64,000 bases of DNA from Linanthus parryae (GCA_023055425.1 JALGPY010000009.1:20915775-20979774), one strand, 5' to 3'. Positions 43,970 to 56,719 are shown, counted from the stretch's first letter. The notes: generated by a model from the sequence alone, not told the origin. Program-made: numbers and translations.

Positions 43970-46296
43970 GTCACCAAGACCAAAGAACATAAACGGTTTA
44001 TGGATAGTGGTTGCTCAAGTCACATGAGTGAAAAGAGATCTCTATTCTCAGAATTGAAAGAGCAATATGAAGGTTCAATTACACTTGGTGACAAAGGCAT
44101 GCAGCATTCTTTGTAATGGTAAAGTTGGTACGGATTCTGAAAATTCCATTCTGATGTATATCTATCTGATGGTTTGAAATTGAACTTGCTTAGTGTATCT
44201 CAGCTTTGTGATAATGTTAACAAGGTTATCTTTGACAAAGAGAAATGTGTGGTGCAAAATGAGAAATTTGGAAATTGCATCCTCACTGCCTCTAGGTCAA
44301 ACAATGTATATATCAAACTAACAAATTTGCAGGAGAAAACTTGAAGTGTCTCAAGGCCTTGAAAGAAGATTAAAAGCTTTGGAACATAAAGTTGGGACAC
44401 ATTAGCTTGCATACCTTGAACAAGCTAGTTTCAAATAACTTAGTAGGAGGTCTACCCTCTATCAAGTTCAAAGATGAAGAAGTATGCAAGGCATGTGCAC
44501 AAGGCAAGCAAACCAGAAGCTTATTCAAACCAAAGAACTTTGTAAGTACTACTAGACCCATTGAATTACCGCATATGGATCTCTGTGGTCCTATGAGAAC
44601 TCCAACTCCAAAGGGTAAGAAATACATGCTTGTTGTTGTAGATTATTTTTCTGTATATACTTGGGTTATATATCTTAGAGAAAAATCTGAAGCTCTCACT
44701 GAATTTTCAAAGCTTTGTAGAGAACTTCAACCCTTGAAAAACCTACCTATTGCTTCAAGTGATCATGGTAGAGAGTTTGATCAACTTGAGTTTGATGTAT
44801 TCTGTTCTGAGCATGATATCTCTCACAACTTTTCCACTCCTAGAACTCCTCAACAGAATGGAGTTGTTGAAGGAAAGAACAGGACTCTTGAAGACATGTC
44901 AAGAACACTGCTTCTGGAAAACAAATCGCCAAAGTATTATTGGGAAGAAGCTGTGAATACAACAAACTACATTCTTAGCAGGTGCTTGATCAGACATATT
45001 CTGAAGAAGACCCCTTATGAGCTGTTCAAAGGAAGAAAGCCAAACATTTATTACTTCAAACCTTTTGGTTGTACTTGTTTTGTCCACAATAATGGCAAGG
45101 ACAATCTTGGTAAGTTTGATGCAAGAAGTGATGAAGGTATTTCTCTTGGTTATTCACATACAAGCAAAGCCTATAGAGTTTATAGTAAGAGAACCAAGCT
45201 TGTTGAAGAAAGCTATGATGGTTCTTCAAGTGATGGTTTTGCAGATCTTAATCTGAAAGCATGATTCAGATACTGAAGAAGAATCCTCAAAATGTTCCAA
45301 GGATATGTTACAGGAATAAAGAAGGCATTTTCAAGGCCTTTAAACTAAGGTTCAAAGCCTTGAAACATAATCTCCAGAGAAGACAGCGGAACAAGATACT
45401 ACTTCAAGTTCTCAAAGACATGAAAAAAAATTGGAGAGCCTGCTTGGACACCAAGGAAGAGATTTAAATATATCTCATCTCATCCTGCTGATAACATTAT
45501 TTCTGATCCAACCACTGCTACACAAACCAAATCACAGTTGAAGAATGTTTTTGATTTTAATGCTTTTATTTCTCTTGTAGAACCTAAAGCTGTGAAGGAA
45601 GCATTACAAGAAGCAGACTGGATAATAGCTATGAAAAGTGAACTCAATGATTTTGAAAGGAACAAGGTTTGGAATCTAGTTCCTCCTCCAAAAAATAAGT
45701 ATTTCATTGGTACCAGATGGGTATTCAGAAACAAGTCAGATGAGAATGGAAAGGTAATCAGGAACAAAGCTAGATTGGTAGATCAAGGCTACAATCAAGA
45801 AGAAGGTATTAACTATGAAGAAACTTTTGCTCATGTTGCCAGGTTAGAAGCAATTAGAATTCTACTTGCATTTGCATCTCACAAGAACATGAAACTCTTT
45901 CAAATGGATGTGAAGTGTGCATTATTAAATGGGTATTTTCAAGAAGAATTTTATGTTGCTCAACCTCCAGGTTTTGAAAATGACAAGTTTTCAGATCATG
46001 TTTACAAACTTGACAAGGCTCTTTATGGTTTGAAACAAGCTGCAAGAGCTTGGTATGAAATATTTTCACAATGTCTACTGGAAAATGATTTTAAAAGAGG
46101 ATTAGTAGATGAGACCCTTTTCATAAAGACTCATGAGAAAGACATGCTTGTAATTCAAATTTATGTTGATGATATTCTGTTTGGATCTACTAATGATCTT
46201 CTGTGCAAGAAATTCTCAAGTCTTATGAGCAGGGAATTTGAAATGAGCTTGATGGGAGAATTGAACTTCTTTCGTAAACTTCAAATTCATCAGATG
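43970..46296 (+). pseudogene. Sirevirus B pol, first part (protease, integrase, RT)
   Basis: Protease is heavily broken; FMDSGCSSHMSEKRSLFSEL is readable near 44000. Integrase is well preserved from about 44390 to 45200: CKACAQGKQT, HMDLCGPMRTPTP, SSDHGREFD and NGVVEGKNRT. A frameshifted linker (45260-45540) carries further CAAGGCCTT motifs. RT restarts at 45538 and keeps both catalytic sites: FQMDVKCALLNGYF and IYVDDILFGST (YVDD at 46162-46173). It is cut after HQM at 46296 by a solo LTR; the frame running on to 46398 is LTR sequence, not protein. RT resumes at 50101. Confidence 0.85.
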
Positions 46297-48215
46297 TGTA
46301 ACACCCCCGATTTCCATAGGAGCCGGAAACCGAGATGGTTCCCTCCGTACATGGGATTTTACCCTTTCGTACAAGGAGTGGTAACAATAAACAAGTAAAA
46401 CGAAATATCCAACTACTGCTTCATTACGATAAAAGTTTACAACATCTGTGACTGGTTCCAAACTAGACACCGAGTCTAAAAAAAGATATCTTACAAAACA
46501 AAGGCTCTTCTATTAATTACTAAGCTCTATTGTTTGCATGAGAGAACAGATTCGTTATCCCAGCGCGTTACCCCAAGAAACCAATCATATTCCTGCGGGG
46601 AATTTAAAAGAAACACAAGGACGCAGTTTTTCGAGTATCAGTAAAAACTGAGTGAATATACAACTTAGCATGTAAAACTGAGTGGCTAGACAGGTTACAG
46701 GGTTTACGTTTGAAACACTTTAAAACAGTATCAGATTGTAAGTATAAATGTCAGAGTAAGCGGAAGTTGTTGTTTCCAAATCTGAAAGTTATTATAACTG
46801 GTCGTTTCGTTTACCGAGTTATTCAGAAGTTTCCAGCGTGGAATGAAACAAGTCATGTTATTAGTTCGCAGTATCCAGCGGTGACCAGGGTAAATAGTAA
46901 TAGATGATACTGGCGTATAGGGGGTTTTGATAACCCAACCTCTCTGCCAAGCGTTATGGATCGGATCCCCCGTCCCGCTAGTCATCATACAAATAGCTAA
47001 CTAGACCTTAAGTGTCGACACCCCCTTAAGATTTTAAATCAGAAGAGTAGTACTAGATGCTAGACTCCAGCCTACGGCGAAGAGAGTCAGGGCGCACGGA
47101 GTCCCAAATCTTTAGGGACTAAAACCCAGGGAATCATCACCTGAAATAAGTTTATGGACTGGAGCCCAGGGGATTATCCCAGTATCTCTTTAGGGACCTG
47201 GCCCAGGGAATCATCACCCGATAGTTACGTAACGTAAGGTAAAGTAACACCACGTAGGCGTATAACACTGTCGTAGACCCAACAGGTTCCGGTATACGTG
47301 ATTCTTTCACTTTACGTTATTAATGACTTCTGATTTAGTGACATTTGAGTAATGAGATTGTCGATTTGAATACGAGAAGTAAAGTGGGGATTTTAAAACA
47401 ATTAGATCAGGTTTAAAAAATTTCAGAATAAAGTACGACAATTATTGGAAAGGAAAACAGGTATAGTACGAGAAAGAAATTGGCACGCGAAACTAAGCAT
47501 GGAAACTCACAGGTATATTTTGAGACAAGTTTGACACGAAAGAAGACAAGTACGCAACGCTAAGCATGAATACTCACCGTGAGAGTCGTAGAGCGCTAGT
47601 TAGTCAACTACTCGGGAATAACGTCCTGGTATACTGGTACGTCGAAGACATGCTCTACAATAGACACACAGATTCCTAGTTACAAACGAGTCCGATCGAC
47701 AAGCGGATGACAATGCACGTGTCATATTTGATATGCAAGTGAATGACCCGACTATTATAAACACTCAATTAGTTTTTAGATAATTAATTTCTTAGTTGAT
47801 AACAAGTTAGAAATTCCCGAAAACAATTTTATAAAGTTAAAGAGTAAACGTTTAAGTGTATGTCTATTTAATAGTCTAATTGTGATATTTAAAAATAACA
47901 AGAAAATTAGATTTATAACTTAAAAATGATTCGTATAAATATAAAAGTGATATTTCTAATTAAAGAAAGTATTCTTAATATTTTATAATTGCCATTTTGT
48001 TTACAAACAATTTACTGTACTTTAACATAAATAATAATTGAATAATTATACATATTTATTTGTAAGACGAATAACATAGATATTTGTAAGCATTTTAAAA
48101 CTCGCTATTCATTTACTTTAAAATAAAAATTTACATTTATTTAATATTTCAATTTATATATTTATAGATTATACATTTAAACGTATCTACACTATATTCT
48201 TATTATTATTATTAC

Positions 48216-48290
<75 letters not shown>

Positions 48291-50095
48291 TATTATTATT
48301 ATTTTTCAAGAAACCAAGTTGTAACAAGAAAATAGTAACTTGTGCAAATTTGTAAGGATATGACATTACAAAATTATTATACTATTTATTTAATAAGTTA
48401 ATATATATTTAGTGAAGTTTAAATAACACATACACAATTTAACTAAAAATAATAAACTTAAATAAATAGAATTTGTAAAATATGACTAGTCCCCTTAAAG
48501 TCAAGCACATGTACAAACAGACCCCCATAAGTTTAAGAAAAAGACAACAACCCCATTTTAGACCTACGGTAAACACATATTCTATCCTCAACCCAACTCG
48601 ATCCAAATAGGAATTCAAGCTATCAAAATTCAATTTCGGAAATCAAAAAATGAACAAGGGCGAGTTTTAGAGCATACCCACACCGAGAACGACGAAAAAC
48701 GACGGAGAAACAAGGCGGTTCAAGATCGCGGCGGCAGGTTCGACGGCGACGATCGACGGACCTGCTCCGGCTGCCCTCGGGCTTGGCTCGGGAGCTCCTC
48801 GGGCTCCTTGGGTGCTCAGAAACTCGGAAGAAGCGATAAACGGGGCTGGGTGTTGCCCGGGTTGTTGGGCCCGAACTCGTCGCCGGAAATAATGGCGATG
48901 GCGACGATGGTTGTTGTCTAGCTGCTGCGACTGCTTCTGCTGCTATTGCTGCTGATGTTTCCGGCTTCGAGAGAGTGTGAGAGAGCAGAGAGAGTTGGAG
49001 AAGAGGGTGGGGTGTTGGAGGTTGTGTTGGTGATGGTGGTGCCGTCAGTTATGGGGGTTCTCTGCTGGGTTTTCTTCTCGGCATAACATAGGAGGAGAGA
49101 GGGTGAGACAGATAGATGGAGGCAGTGGTGGTGGTCGTGGAGTGCCGGTGGTGATGGTGTTCGGTGGTGGTTGTGGATGTTTTTGTTTCTCGGCAAAACA
49201 GAGAGAAACAGAGGGAGGCGAGTGGTTGTCTTTGTTGTTGTTGTAGACTTGTATTTGTGTGTTGAACGAGTATTTGTGTGTTGAAAGAGAAGATGAATGC
49301 AAGTAGGAAAAGAAATTTACAGTGGAGACAAAGGAGGTGGAGAGATTGATGTGAGGTTGATGGTGATTGTGTAGGTGTAGGGGGGCGGCAAAAATCAGAG
49401 GGCTTCGAGGAAAGAGGAGAAATTGAAGAGGAGGGAGACGTGGACCAATAGTTGCCAAGTGAGGGAGAGGTTGCTGGGTGAAACTGGAGCGCCGAGTAGG
49501 CGAGTCACTCAATACGCGATGCGGTTTTATCACGCGCCGAGAAAATTAAAACGCAACAATAGTAACTGTGCGACGAATGAGTAAAACCCGACGAGAAGTT
49601 TGACGCGCAATAATTAATTAATACTATAACAAATAGATAAAACAGTTTTTATCTGAATAATTAAAAGTTGGCTGATAAAAATAATTTCAACTTATAATAT
49701 AATGTTTTAACTGTTAAAAGTATTTTAACTGATTTAAACATGAATTTGACTAACAACAGTAAGTTTGGACTGATATTTTTAATAAAATTCCAATATTAAT
49801 TTTGAGAATAATCTTAAACGATTTATTTAATAAACGTTTACTACACTATTAATTTAAAATCTATAGATAACTGATTATTTAAAAAGAAATTATATTATTA
49901 AATAACATTAGAAGAATACATAAATTTATCAAGATAATTATAATCGAATAGTTTATCACTACAATATAAAATCACACACAATATGTGCAGCGTCTTAACC
50001 CTAATATCAAGCAATGCGATTCTCACGCTTTCAAATAATAACTACATCGTATAAAATTACTAAAATAGCCCTAGGGTAAGATACAGGTTGTTACA
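46297..50095 (-). mobile_element. Gypsy-type solo LTR (3.8 kb, minus strand)
   Basis: Plus-strand ends TGTAACACCCCCG and GGTTGTTACA, flanked by AGATG on both sides (46292-46296, 50096-50100). The Sirevirus frame rejoins exactly when it is removed. Orientation is minus: the CT-rich leader lies on the minus strand (48900-49530), and the conserved blocks GGTGTCGACACTTAAGG (about 47008-47024) and CTGCGTC...CCGCAGG (46592-46626) appear reverse-complemented compared with the other gypsy LTRs. Contains (ATT)n at 48200-48303. No internal region remains. Confidence 0.85.
48200..48303. repeat. (ATT)n microsatellite
   Basis: About 34 triplets with two or three interruptions, inside the minus-strand solo LTR. 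Confidence 0.95.
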
Positions 50096-50100
50096 AGATG

Positions 50101-50918
50101 AAGAAAGGCATATTCCGACATCAAAGCAAGTACACAAGAGATTTTCTAAACAAGTGTAATATGTCTCAATCCAAAGAGATCAAGACCCCCACGAGTTCAA
50201 TGTTGCCTTTAGACAAAATGAATCTGGTAAGAGTGTGAATGTGAAAGAGTATAGAGGTATGATTGGATTATTACTCTACCTCACAGCTAGTAGACCAGAT
50301 ATCATTTTCAGTGTTTGTATGTGTGCTAGATTTCAAGCTGATCCTAAAGAATCACACTTGACTGCAGTTAAGAGAATATTTAGATATCTCAATTGTACCA
50401 AAGACTTAGGGCTTTTATATCCTAAACAATCTAACTTCTCTTTGTGTGGCTATTCAGATGCTGACTTTGAAGGATATAAAGGTGATAGAAAGAGTACTTC
50501 AGGATACTGTCAATTTCTTGAATCATCTTTAATCAGCTGGCATTCAAAGAAGCAAAACTCAGTTGCACTATCAACCGCAGAAGTTGAATACATAGCAGCT
50601 GGAGCTTGCTGTTCACAAGTGTTATGGATAGCACAACAAATGAGAGACCTTGGATTTGATTTCAGAGATATACCTATCAAGTGTGACAACACAAGCGCAA
50701 TATCAATTAAAAAGCATCAAGTTCAGTATTCAAGAACAAAGCACATTGGTGTTCGACATCACTTCATCAGAGCTCATGCTGAAAAAAGTGATATTGTTCT
50801 TGAATTTGTTTCTACTAAATTGCAATTTGCAGATATCTTCACTAAGCCATTGCCAGATGAAAGATTCTCAGCCTTAAGATTGGAATTAGGCATGCTAAAT
50901 AAAGAAGCATTGGTTTAG
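50101..50918 (+). pseudogene. Sirevirus B pol, last part (RT tail and RNase H)
   Basis: Continues from 46296 as KKGIFRHQSKYTRDFLNK. A frameshift near 50215 precedes the long frame 50235-50918. RNase H shows YSDADFEGYKGDRKSTSGYC, LSTAEVEYIAAGACCSQVLW, IKCDNTSAISI and FADIFTKPLPDERFS. Ends EALV followed by TTTAGGGGGAGAATC, as in copy A. Confidence 0.88.
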
Positions 50919-51364
50919 GGGGAGAATCAGGTAGGTATTATGTGTTTCAAAGATTTGAACTGATTTTCAAAGCCTTGAAAATATTGTCAAAGCTTTGAGT
51001 ATATGTGCTTTAAACCATATAGCTTTTCAAGGCCTTGAAATCAATTCCTAAGCCTTGATAAATAAGGATGTATGCTAGTTAGTCAATAATTTGGATCTTT
51101 CAATGTTGGGTGTTATCTTTATAGATAATTGCTCAATATTTCCCCTCAATTTTCAAATACCCCTTTTCAGCCAAAATAGTATTATATCTTTTATTTTCAA
51201 CGACACACAAAATTTTGAATCTTCTTGATTCAGCAAATCTTCAAGGATTAGGAAGAATATTCAGTTTCCTTTTCAAACTGAAACTCTCTTCTATTTATCT
51301 TCTTCTTTTTTTCTTTCTCTCCTTCGTATCTATCCTACCTCTCTCTTCTTCTCCTTAAACCCTA

Positions 51365-52505
51365 ATGAGCACTAGAAGAGCCTCTGACGGAATAAAAGTG
51401 GCTGGTGGTTCAAAGGCTGGCACAGAGAAGAAAAGAAAGGCCACTGTGGAAGAGGTTCAGACCATCAGTGGAGATTCAAGTTCAAATACTCCTACTGCAG
51501 AAGGCATGGCACCTCTTACTCCCAAGAAGAAGGAAAATAAAGATCAGACACCAGTGTCCAGCAAGAAGAAAAAGACAGTAGAGTCTGCTCAAGAAAAACA
51601 GAAAGGAATACAGATTGGTAGACCTAAGAAGGTGAAGAAGAAGGCTGACACAGTCGACAAGGGAAAAGGAAAAGAAAAGTGACAGAGGATGAACCAGAGG
51701 AGAGCATTGAGAAGGCACTACAGATCTATTCAGATAAGAAGAACTCCACTGGTAAGAAATCCTCCCTTGATAACACATGGGTTATTAATCAGGTTGCTAG
51801 AGGTCAATGGCTAGATCCCAGTTGCATTCTGTAGTATGATCAGTGTTTCTACGTTGCATGGAATGAATCTGAAGTGTATCAAAATGTTGAAGAAAAGCTC
51901 ACTTTGGTTTGTTCTAAACCCTCCAGAGATAGCCTACCCCAGACTAACCAGATTCATTTACCTAAACATGAAACAACTCAACAATACTGCAAACCTTGTG
52001 ATTCAGACCAAAGTTGCTGGCATTGATATGGAACCAGATCACTCTGAGTTTTCCAATATTCTAGGTTGTTCTAAGAGGTATGATACCAGTAACTACCCTC
52101 CAAAGAGTGAAGCCCTGAAAATTGCAAAAGAAGAGTTCTTTCAACCCAATACCCCTACCAGATCTAAGAAGTTAAAACACTTTGTGCTGACTGTTGAAGC
52201 CAAAGTCTTGTTCACAATATTGATGAGATGTGTGGTACCAAGAGAATACTCAAAGGACATGATCACTGAAAGGGTGTTGCACTTAATGTATATGGTTATG
52301 CATGGTTATGAGATTATCTTCCAAAAATTGTGATGGAACACATGATGTATAACCAAACCAATCAGAGAAAACACCCCTTGCCATATGCCAATTTGCTGAC
52401 CTCATTCTTCAAACACTTTGAAATTCCAAGCATGAAAGTGTTTGATGTGCCTGAAGAGGTATCTCAAGCTGCAGAAGGTACCAAAAAGGATAATTCAGCC
52501 AAGGA
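51365..52505 (+). pseudogene. Sirevirus B env-like frame, truncated
   Basis: ATG at 51365 opens a Lys-rich N-terminus (51365-51682). Stops and a frameshift follow. The core from about 51900 matches copy A: LNPPEIAYPRLTRFIYLNM, KVAGIDMEPDHSEFSNILG, AKVLFTILMRCVVPR and HPLPYANLLTSFFKHF. Another frameshift lies near 52325. At 52505 it is cut by the CACTA element, losing the coiled coil and acidic tail; residues encoded beyond this point belong to the transposon end. Confidence 0.8.
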
Positions 52506-52986
52506 CACTACTAGAAATGAACATAAAAATGGCAAAGACATGCCAAAAATCGCGCGGAAAGAGCACATCTCGCCGTTTCTTGTGTTAAAAACGGAGAAAT
52601 ATTATATTCTTGCTTAAAATAGTCTTATGCGGTGACAAAATTATGGCCCAGTATTTCGTTTTTCTTAAACGGCAAGAGATTAGTTAAAAAGGACGTGATA
52701 CTTTATTGCTGTTAGTACTTTCATTATAGACGGCGACAATATTTTACTAACGACACCTTTTTATTATCTCGGTATATTATAGTTAACAGAAACGGCGAAG
52801 ATAAGTTCACGCCATTAATTACTACCACGTACGATGAGTTATCTCCCCGTAAATGTTATTTTTTACGCGTGTCCCTACGCCGAAATTGTTTGAATTGTCC
52901 GCCAAATTTTGGGGCGAAAATTTGCATACCCCGCGCGCAGAAAGAAGGGAAATAGACCTAACGAGAGGAAAAGGAGACTTTGGTGG
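52506..52986 (+). other. CACTA terminal and subterminal region
   Basis: CACTACTAGAAA terminus followed by scattered ACGGCG, ACGG or CGCCG words in both orientations, as expected of En/Spm subterminal repeats bound by the accessory protein. Ends AAAAGGAGACTTTGGTGG at the gypsy insertion. Confidence 0.65.
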
Positions 52987-53366
52987 TTTAACAACCCTGC
53001 GTTCAATTACCCGCTTTTGTCTTGTTACATGTTTAACAGCCCTGCATTGAACCACCCGCGTTGTATTGTTATGTGTGCACATTAGAACTGCATACTTGCA
53101 TTGGGAGATTTGATTTCTAATTGCGTTGGGTGATTTGATTTATGCTTGGGCGCTTTGATTTATACCTGCGTTGGGAGATTGGTTTACCTTAAGCTTCGGG
53201 GACGAAGCTTTGTTTTAAGGGAGATGTGATGTAATACCCCGATATTTTCGGGGGTATTTTTGGGAGTTTTACGAATTTTCGGGGCCATTGGTGGGTATTA
53301 TAAAAGTAGTTTATTTACTATACAGTTTTTGTTTTCATAGTATGATTATTATTATTATTATTATTA

Positions 53367-53409
<43 letters not shown>

Positions 53410-56174
53410 TACTACTACTATTACTACAACTACTACTATGTTTATTGTAATTAGTTTTAACAAAAAGTAATTGTGTTTCCTTTAGAAGATAGTTTTTCTT
53501 CCTATTATAATTATCATTATTAGTGTTATAGTTATTATTAACATTATTATTATTACTTTTATTTTATCAAAAACTTTTGTTTTTAAAGATTACTGTTGTT
53601 TTAGTTAGTTATGTGTATAGAAGTTGGTAAAGTGTAACGGGTCGGGTAATGTTTATAACGTGACCAAAAGTGTGACTTTTATTTTATTGCGTAGCCTACC
53701 ACCGCAGCTAGTGATACACCCACCACACCATAATCTTTCTCTCATCTTCTTCCCCATTACCATTTCCTTCACAGTAATGTTTAATTCCTCATTCTCCGGC
53801 AAATCACCATCTATGGCAATATACCAATCTTAACTTCTCTTCTTGAAATTTTGTTCGCTAATCACACAAATCAAGCCGAAGATCTCATCCTTGCATTAAA
53901 TTTGCAGTTGTGACCTTCCAAATTGAACCCAAATTGGGTCTTGATGGGTTATCAAATTCAATCTCACGCTCTCTCTCTCTCTCGCACACTGTCTCTCTCT
54001 CACGCTCTCTCCCTCGTCTCTCTCTCTCGCTCTCTCCCTCTGATTCTCTCCCTCCCTCTGCGTTGTGTGTGTGTGTGTGCCGAAGGAGAAATCGGCCGAA
54101 CCCGAGCCCGGCAGAGCCGAACCCAGGTCCGGCGGGGAAGACCCAACAGCGCCGCCCCTCTCTGCGCCGACCCACCACCGTCTCCGTCCCCCTCTTCCTC
54201 TCTTCGTCGTCGTCCTCCCTCGCCGGCGAACCACAGGGCCGAAGCCCAGGAGCCGCAGCAGCGGCGGTTTGATCCCGACGACTCTCCCACCATCACCGCC
54301 ATCATCTCCTTCGGTTCTCCGATCGGTAAACACCCCAAGCTCCGTTGACTACTCCAATTCAATTCCCTACTTTCAATTTCACTTGTGGGTCATTGCATAT
54401 CATTGTGGGTTTTGGGTTGATAATGTTTGAGGATGGTGTTACAGTAGTGTTTGGGGAAGATGATGAATTGAGTGTGGGTGTAAAAAGGGGGGGTGCCAAA
54501 AGTGTTATTAGTGAAACTGGTGGGGGTGACATTTGTATGATATGAAACTATGTGGGTATGTTCTTGTAGTTAAAACAATCTGTTTTCTTTATGTATTAAC
54601 AAAGTGTAAATCTAAATTGTTTTAACATAATACAAACTAGTTTTTTTCCTATATATACATACACTATTAAAAATAAGTTTAACAATCATTTTTATGAAAA
54701 TAAATGTATATTATTATAAACGTTGAATCGATATTTTATTTATATTATATGTTCTTGACGACTAAATGGTCATTTTGTATATATTCGGAAAATAAGATCT
54801 TTTCACTTAATAACATTGTTGGTACTAATATGACTTTTATAACAATATTTGACCCTTTAGATTTTAATGAAAGTTCACATTTATTTTTATAACGATATTG
54901 TCAAATTAGAATAACTACCTTTTTATTTATATAAAGTAAATCGACCTTCGTAAATAAATATTCTAGATTATTAAATAAAGTTTCTTCACCTCAATTATTC
55001 TTTTTATATTTATACACCAATATTTTTCTTAATAAATATATATTCAAAATGTGCAACTCGTGACTAGTAAAATATAATTTTTTTTTGGGGAAATATTTGG
55101 GGGTTGCACTTGCATTCATATAGGACATTTAATTGTAATTGTTGCGTGAACGAAAATGTGTTAATATAGGATTATGTGATATTGTAGATTCAGAATTCGT
55201 AGGAGACGAATTCGTTGAGGACCCCTACTACTAGCTGCGTGCCTGCTTGTGTGTGAAGCTCTATCTGTTTTCAGGTAAGTTTATGCGCACAATACTTTAA
55301 CTATCAAAATGTTTCTTGGCGTGTGTACTTGTGTTTCAAACAACGGTTTAAAGTCTTGAAATTTGAGAATCTCTATTGCAAATATTCTTTTGAAAGATAT
55401 GTGGTTACTTCTGAATTTCGAACCGATGTTTCTAAAATGATCTTGTGGAATATAAATGAACGATAAATGATATGGGGCGATGTACAGAGGATGTGTGTGA
55501 AGGCTATGGCCGGAGGCGCACGTGAGACGACCTCCTAGGGTTTCATACCCTACCCTATACGGGTTTATAAAATTGTGAAAGCTATAGAGTACTACCTATG
55601 CATGTGTGGGTCACAACTGTATAGGGGTGTCGACACTTAAGGTCTTTTAGCTATGTGATGGGCGGGGTAGTGTCGGGCTACCTACAAACGCTCTGGGTGA
55701 ATTGGGATGGACTGTGATATCCCAAGAGGTACCTCTGTGATGATATTATTGCATCGTGACCTCTCTGTGGACATTCGTTACCCGCTGGGCTCTAATACGC
55801 CTCAGCTCAACTAATAATTTAAAATGTGGAATCTCTTCAGTTACATTCTTTTATTCTTTCAGCCAAAACTCTGTTTTACATATTGTGGTATATTTTCTTA
55901 CTCAGTTTTTACTGATAAAATGTTTTGCTGCGTCGGCTTTTGCTATTTTAAAACCGCAGGTTTGAACAGGCTAGCTGGGGTGGAACGCGCACACGAGTTA
56001 AAGAGTAGGATTGACTAGCAAACATATTGTAGTAGATGTTTCTTTTGGATTTCAAACCAAGCTTTATTATTTCTGTACAAATTGTTGGAGGTTTCCTCCT
56101 TTTATTTCAATAAAGTATTCTTTGGATTATCGTTAAGTCGAACTAGCAGGAACCGTAGGATCCGGGTTGTTGCA
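52987..56174 (+). repeat. 5' LTR of the young gypsy element
   Basis: Ends GGGTTGTTGCA before the primer site. Compared with the 3' LTR its first five bases (TGTGA) are missing. By eye I find one substitution between the LTRs (T at 53458, C at 59415). A conventional gypsy LTR start TGTAATACCCC lies inside at 53230, after an internal polypurine tract AAGGGAGA (53217-53224). Other parts: (ATT)n at 53343-53410, a CT-rich leader (53960-54060), GGTGTCGACACTTAAGG near 55626, and CTGCGTC...CCGCAGG at 55928-55960. Confidence 0.85.
53343..53410. repeat. (ATT)n microsatellite in the gypsy LTR
   Basis: About 22 triplets with one interruption; repeated at 59300-59367 in the other LTR. Confidence 0.95.
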
Positions 56175-56176
56175 GA

Positions 56177-56189
56177 TGGTATCAGAGCC
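56177..56189 (+). other. tRNA-Met primer binding site of the gypsy element
   Basis: TGGTATCAGAGCC, canonical, two bases after the LTR end. Confidence 0.88.
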
Positions 56190-56700
56190 GACGGTTCCAA
56201 CGCTAGTGCGACTTCTCGATTTCCATTAATAAAGATAAATAATAATTGAAAGCTTTTCAAAATTAAATGGACATAGGATAACTAAAACTGGAAATTAAAA
56301 CTAAACAAGCCGGGGATGTGGGTTAGCTTAATCGTTGTTTAAATTTTCTATGTGTTTTATGCTTATATGAGAATCCATGTTCGTTAAGAATAGATAAATT
56401 GCTATGTGACTGCAACTTGTTAAGTTGTTATCTATCCATGTTACATACTTGCTTTATTCGAGTTTATTTCTGTCGAGTAATGAGTGCATACGCTGATGAT
56501 ATCGAGTTCATGTTCACCACTAATGAGGAGGAGTAGATCCACACCCATCCCACCCTTAGGATTATCAATTATGCATTTCCTTTACCACGAGAGTGAACGT
56601 TTAGCTAGCTTTAAGATTGTTATTTCCTTTTTGAGATTGATATGTTTCATTTAATTGTTATGTGAATATTGATGGATGGATTAATATATGTTTAAGTGTT
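56190..56700 (+). other. Gypsy leader and gag region, eroded
   Basis: Non-coding sequence between the primer site and the protease remnant. No gag knuckle or capsid motif was recognised, so gag appears lost. Confidence 0.4.
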
Positions 56701-56719
56701 TAAACTTATTTGGTGCATG

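Larger units (their letters stand above)
40935..52505 (+). mobile_element. Sirevirus copy B (truncated by a CACTA element)
   Basis: Relative of copy A with the same order: LTR (about 40935-42054), primer site, two-knuckle gag, pol and env-like frame. It is interrupted by a solo LTR (46297-50095) and cut at 52505 where the CACTA terminus starts, so its 3' LTR is not in the window. Many stops and frameshifts. Its palindromes have the flank TTTCAAGGCCTTGAAA rather than the CTCAAGGCCTTGAG of copy A. Confidence 0.88.

Noticed and set aside
46297..46398. C-terminal extension of the Sirevirus B RT frame
   Set aside because: It is solo-LTR sequence after the insertion point; the real continuation starts at 50101.
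48200..48303. CRISPR-like or structured array
   Set aside because: Simple ATT triplets without spacers; a plain microsatellite in a plant LTR.
53896..54430. Overlapping 120-145 residue frames, repeated at 59853-60387
   Set aside because: They lie in the CT-rich leader of the gypsy LTRs, occur on both strands and are duplicated only because the LTR is.
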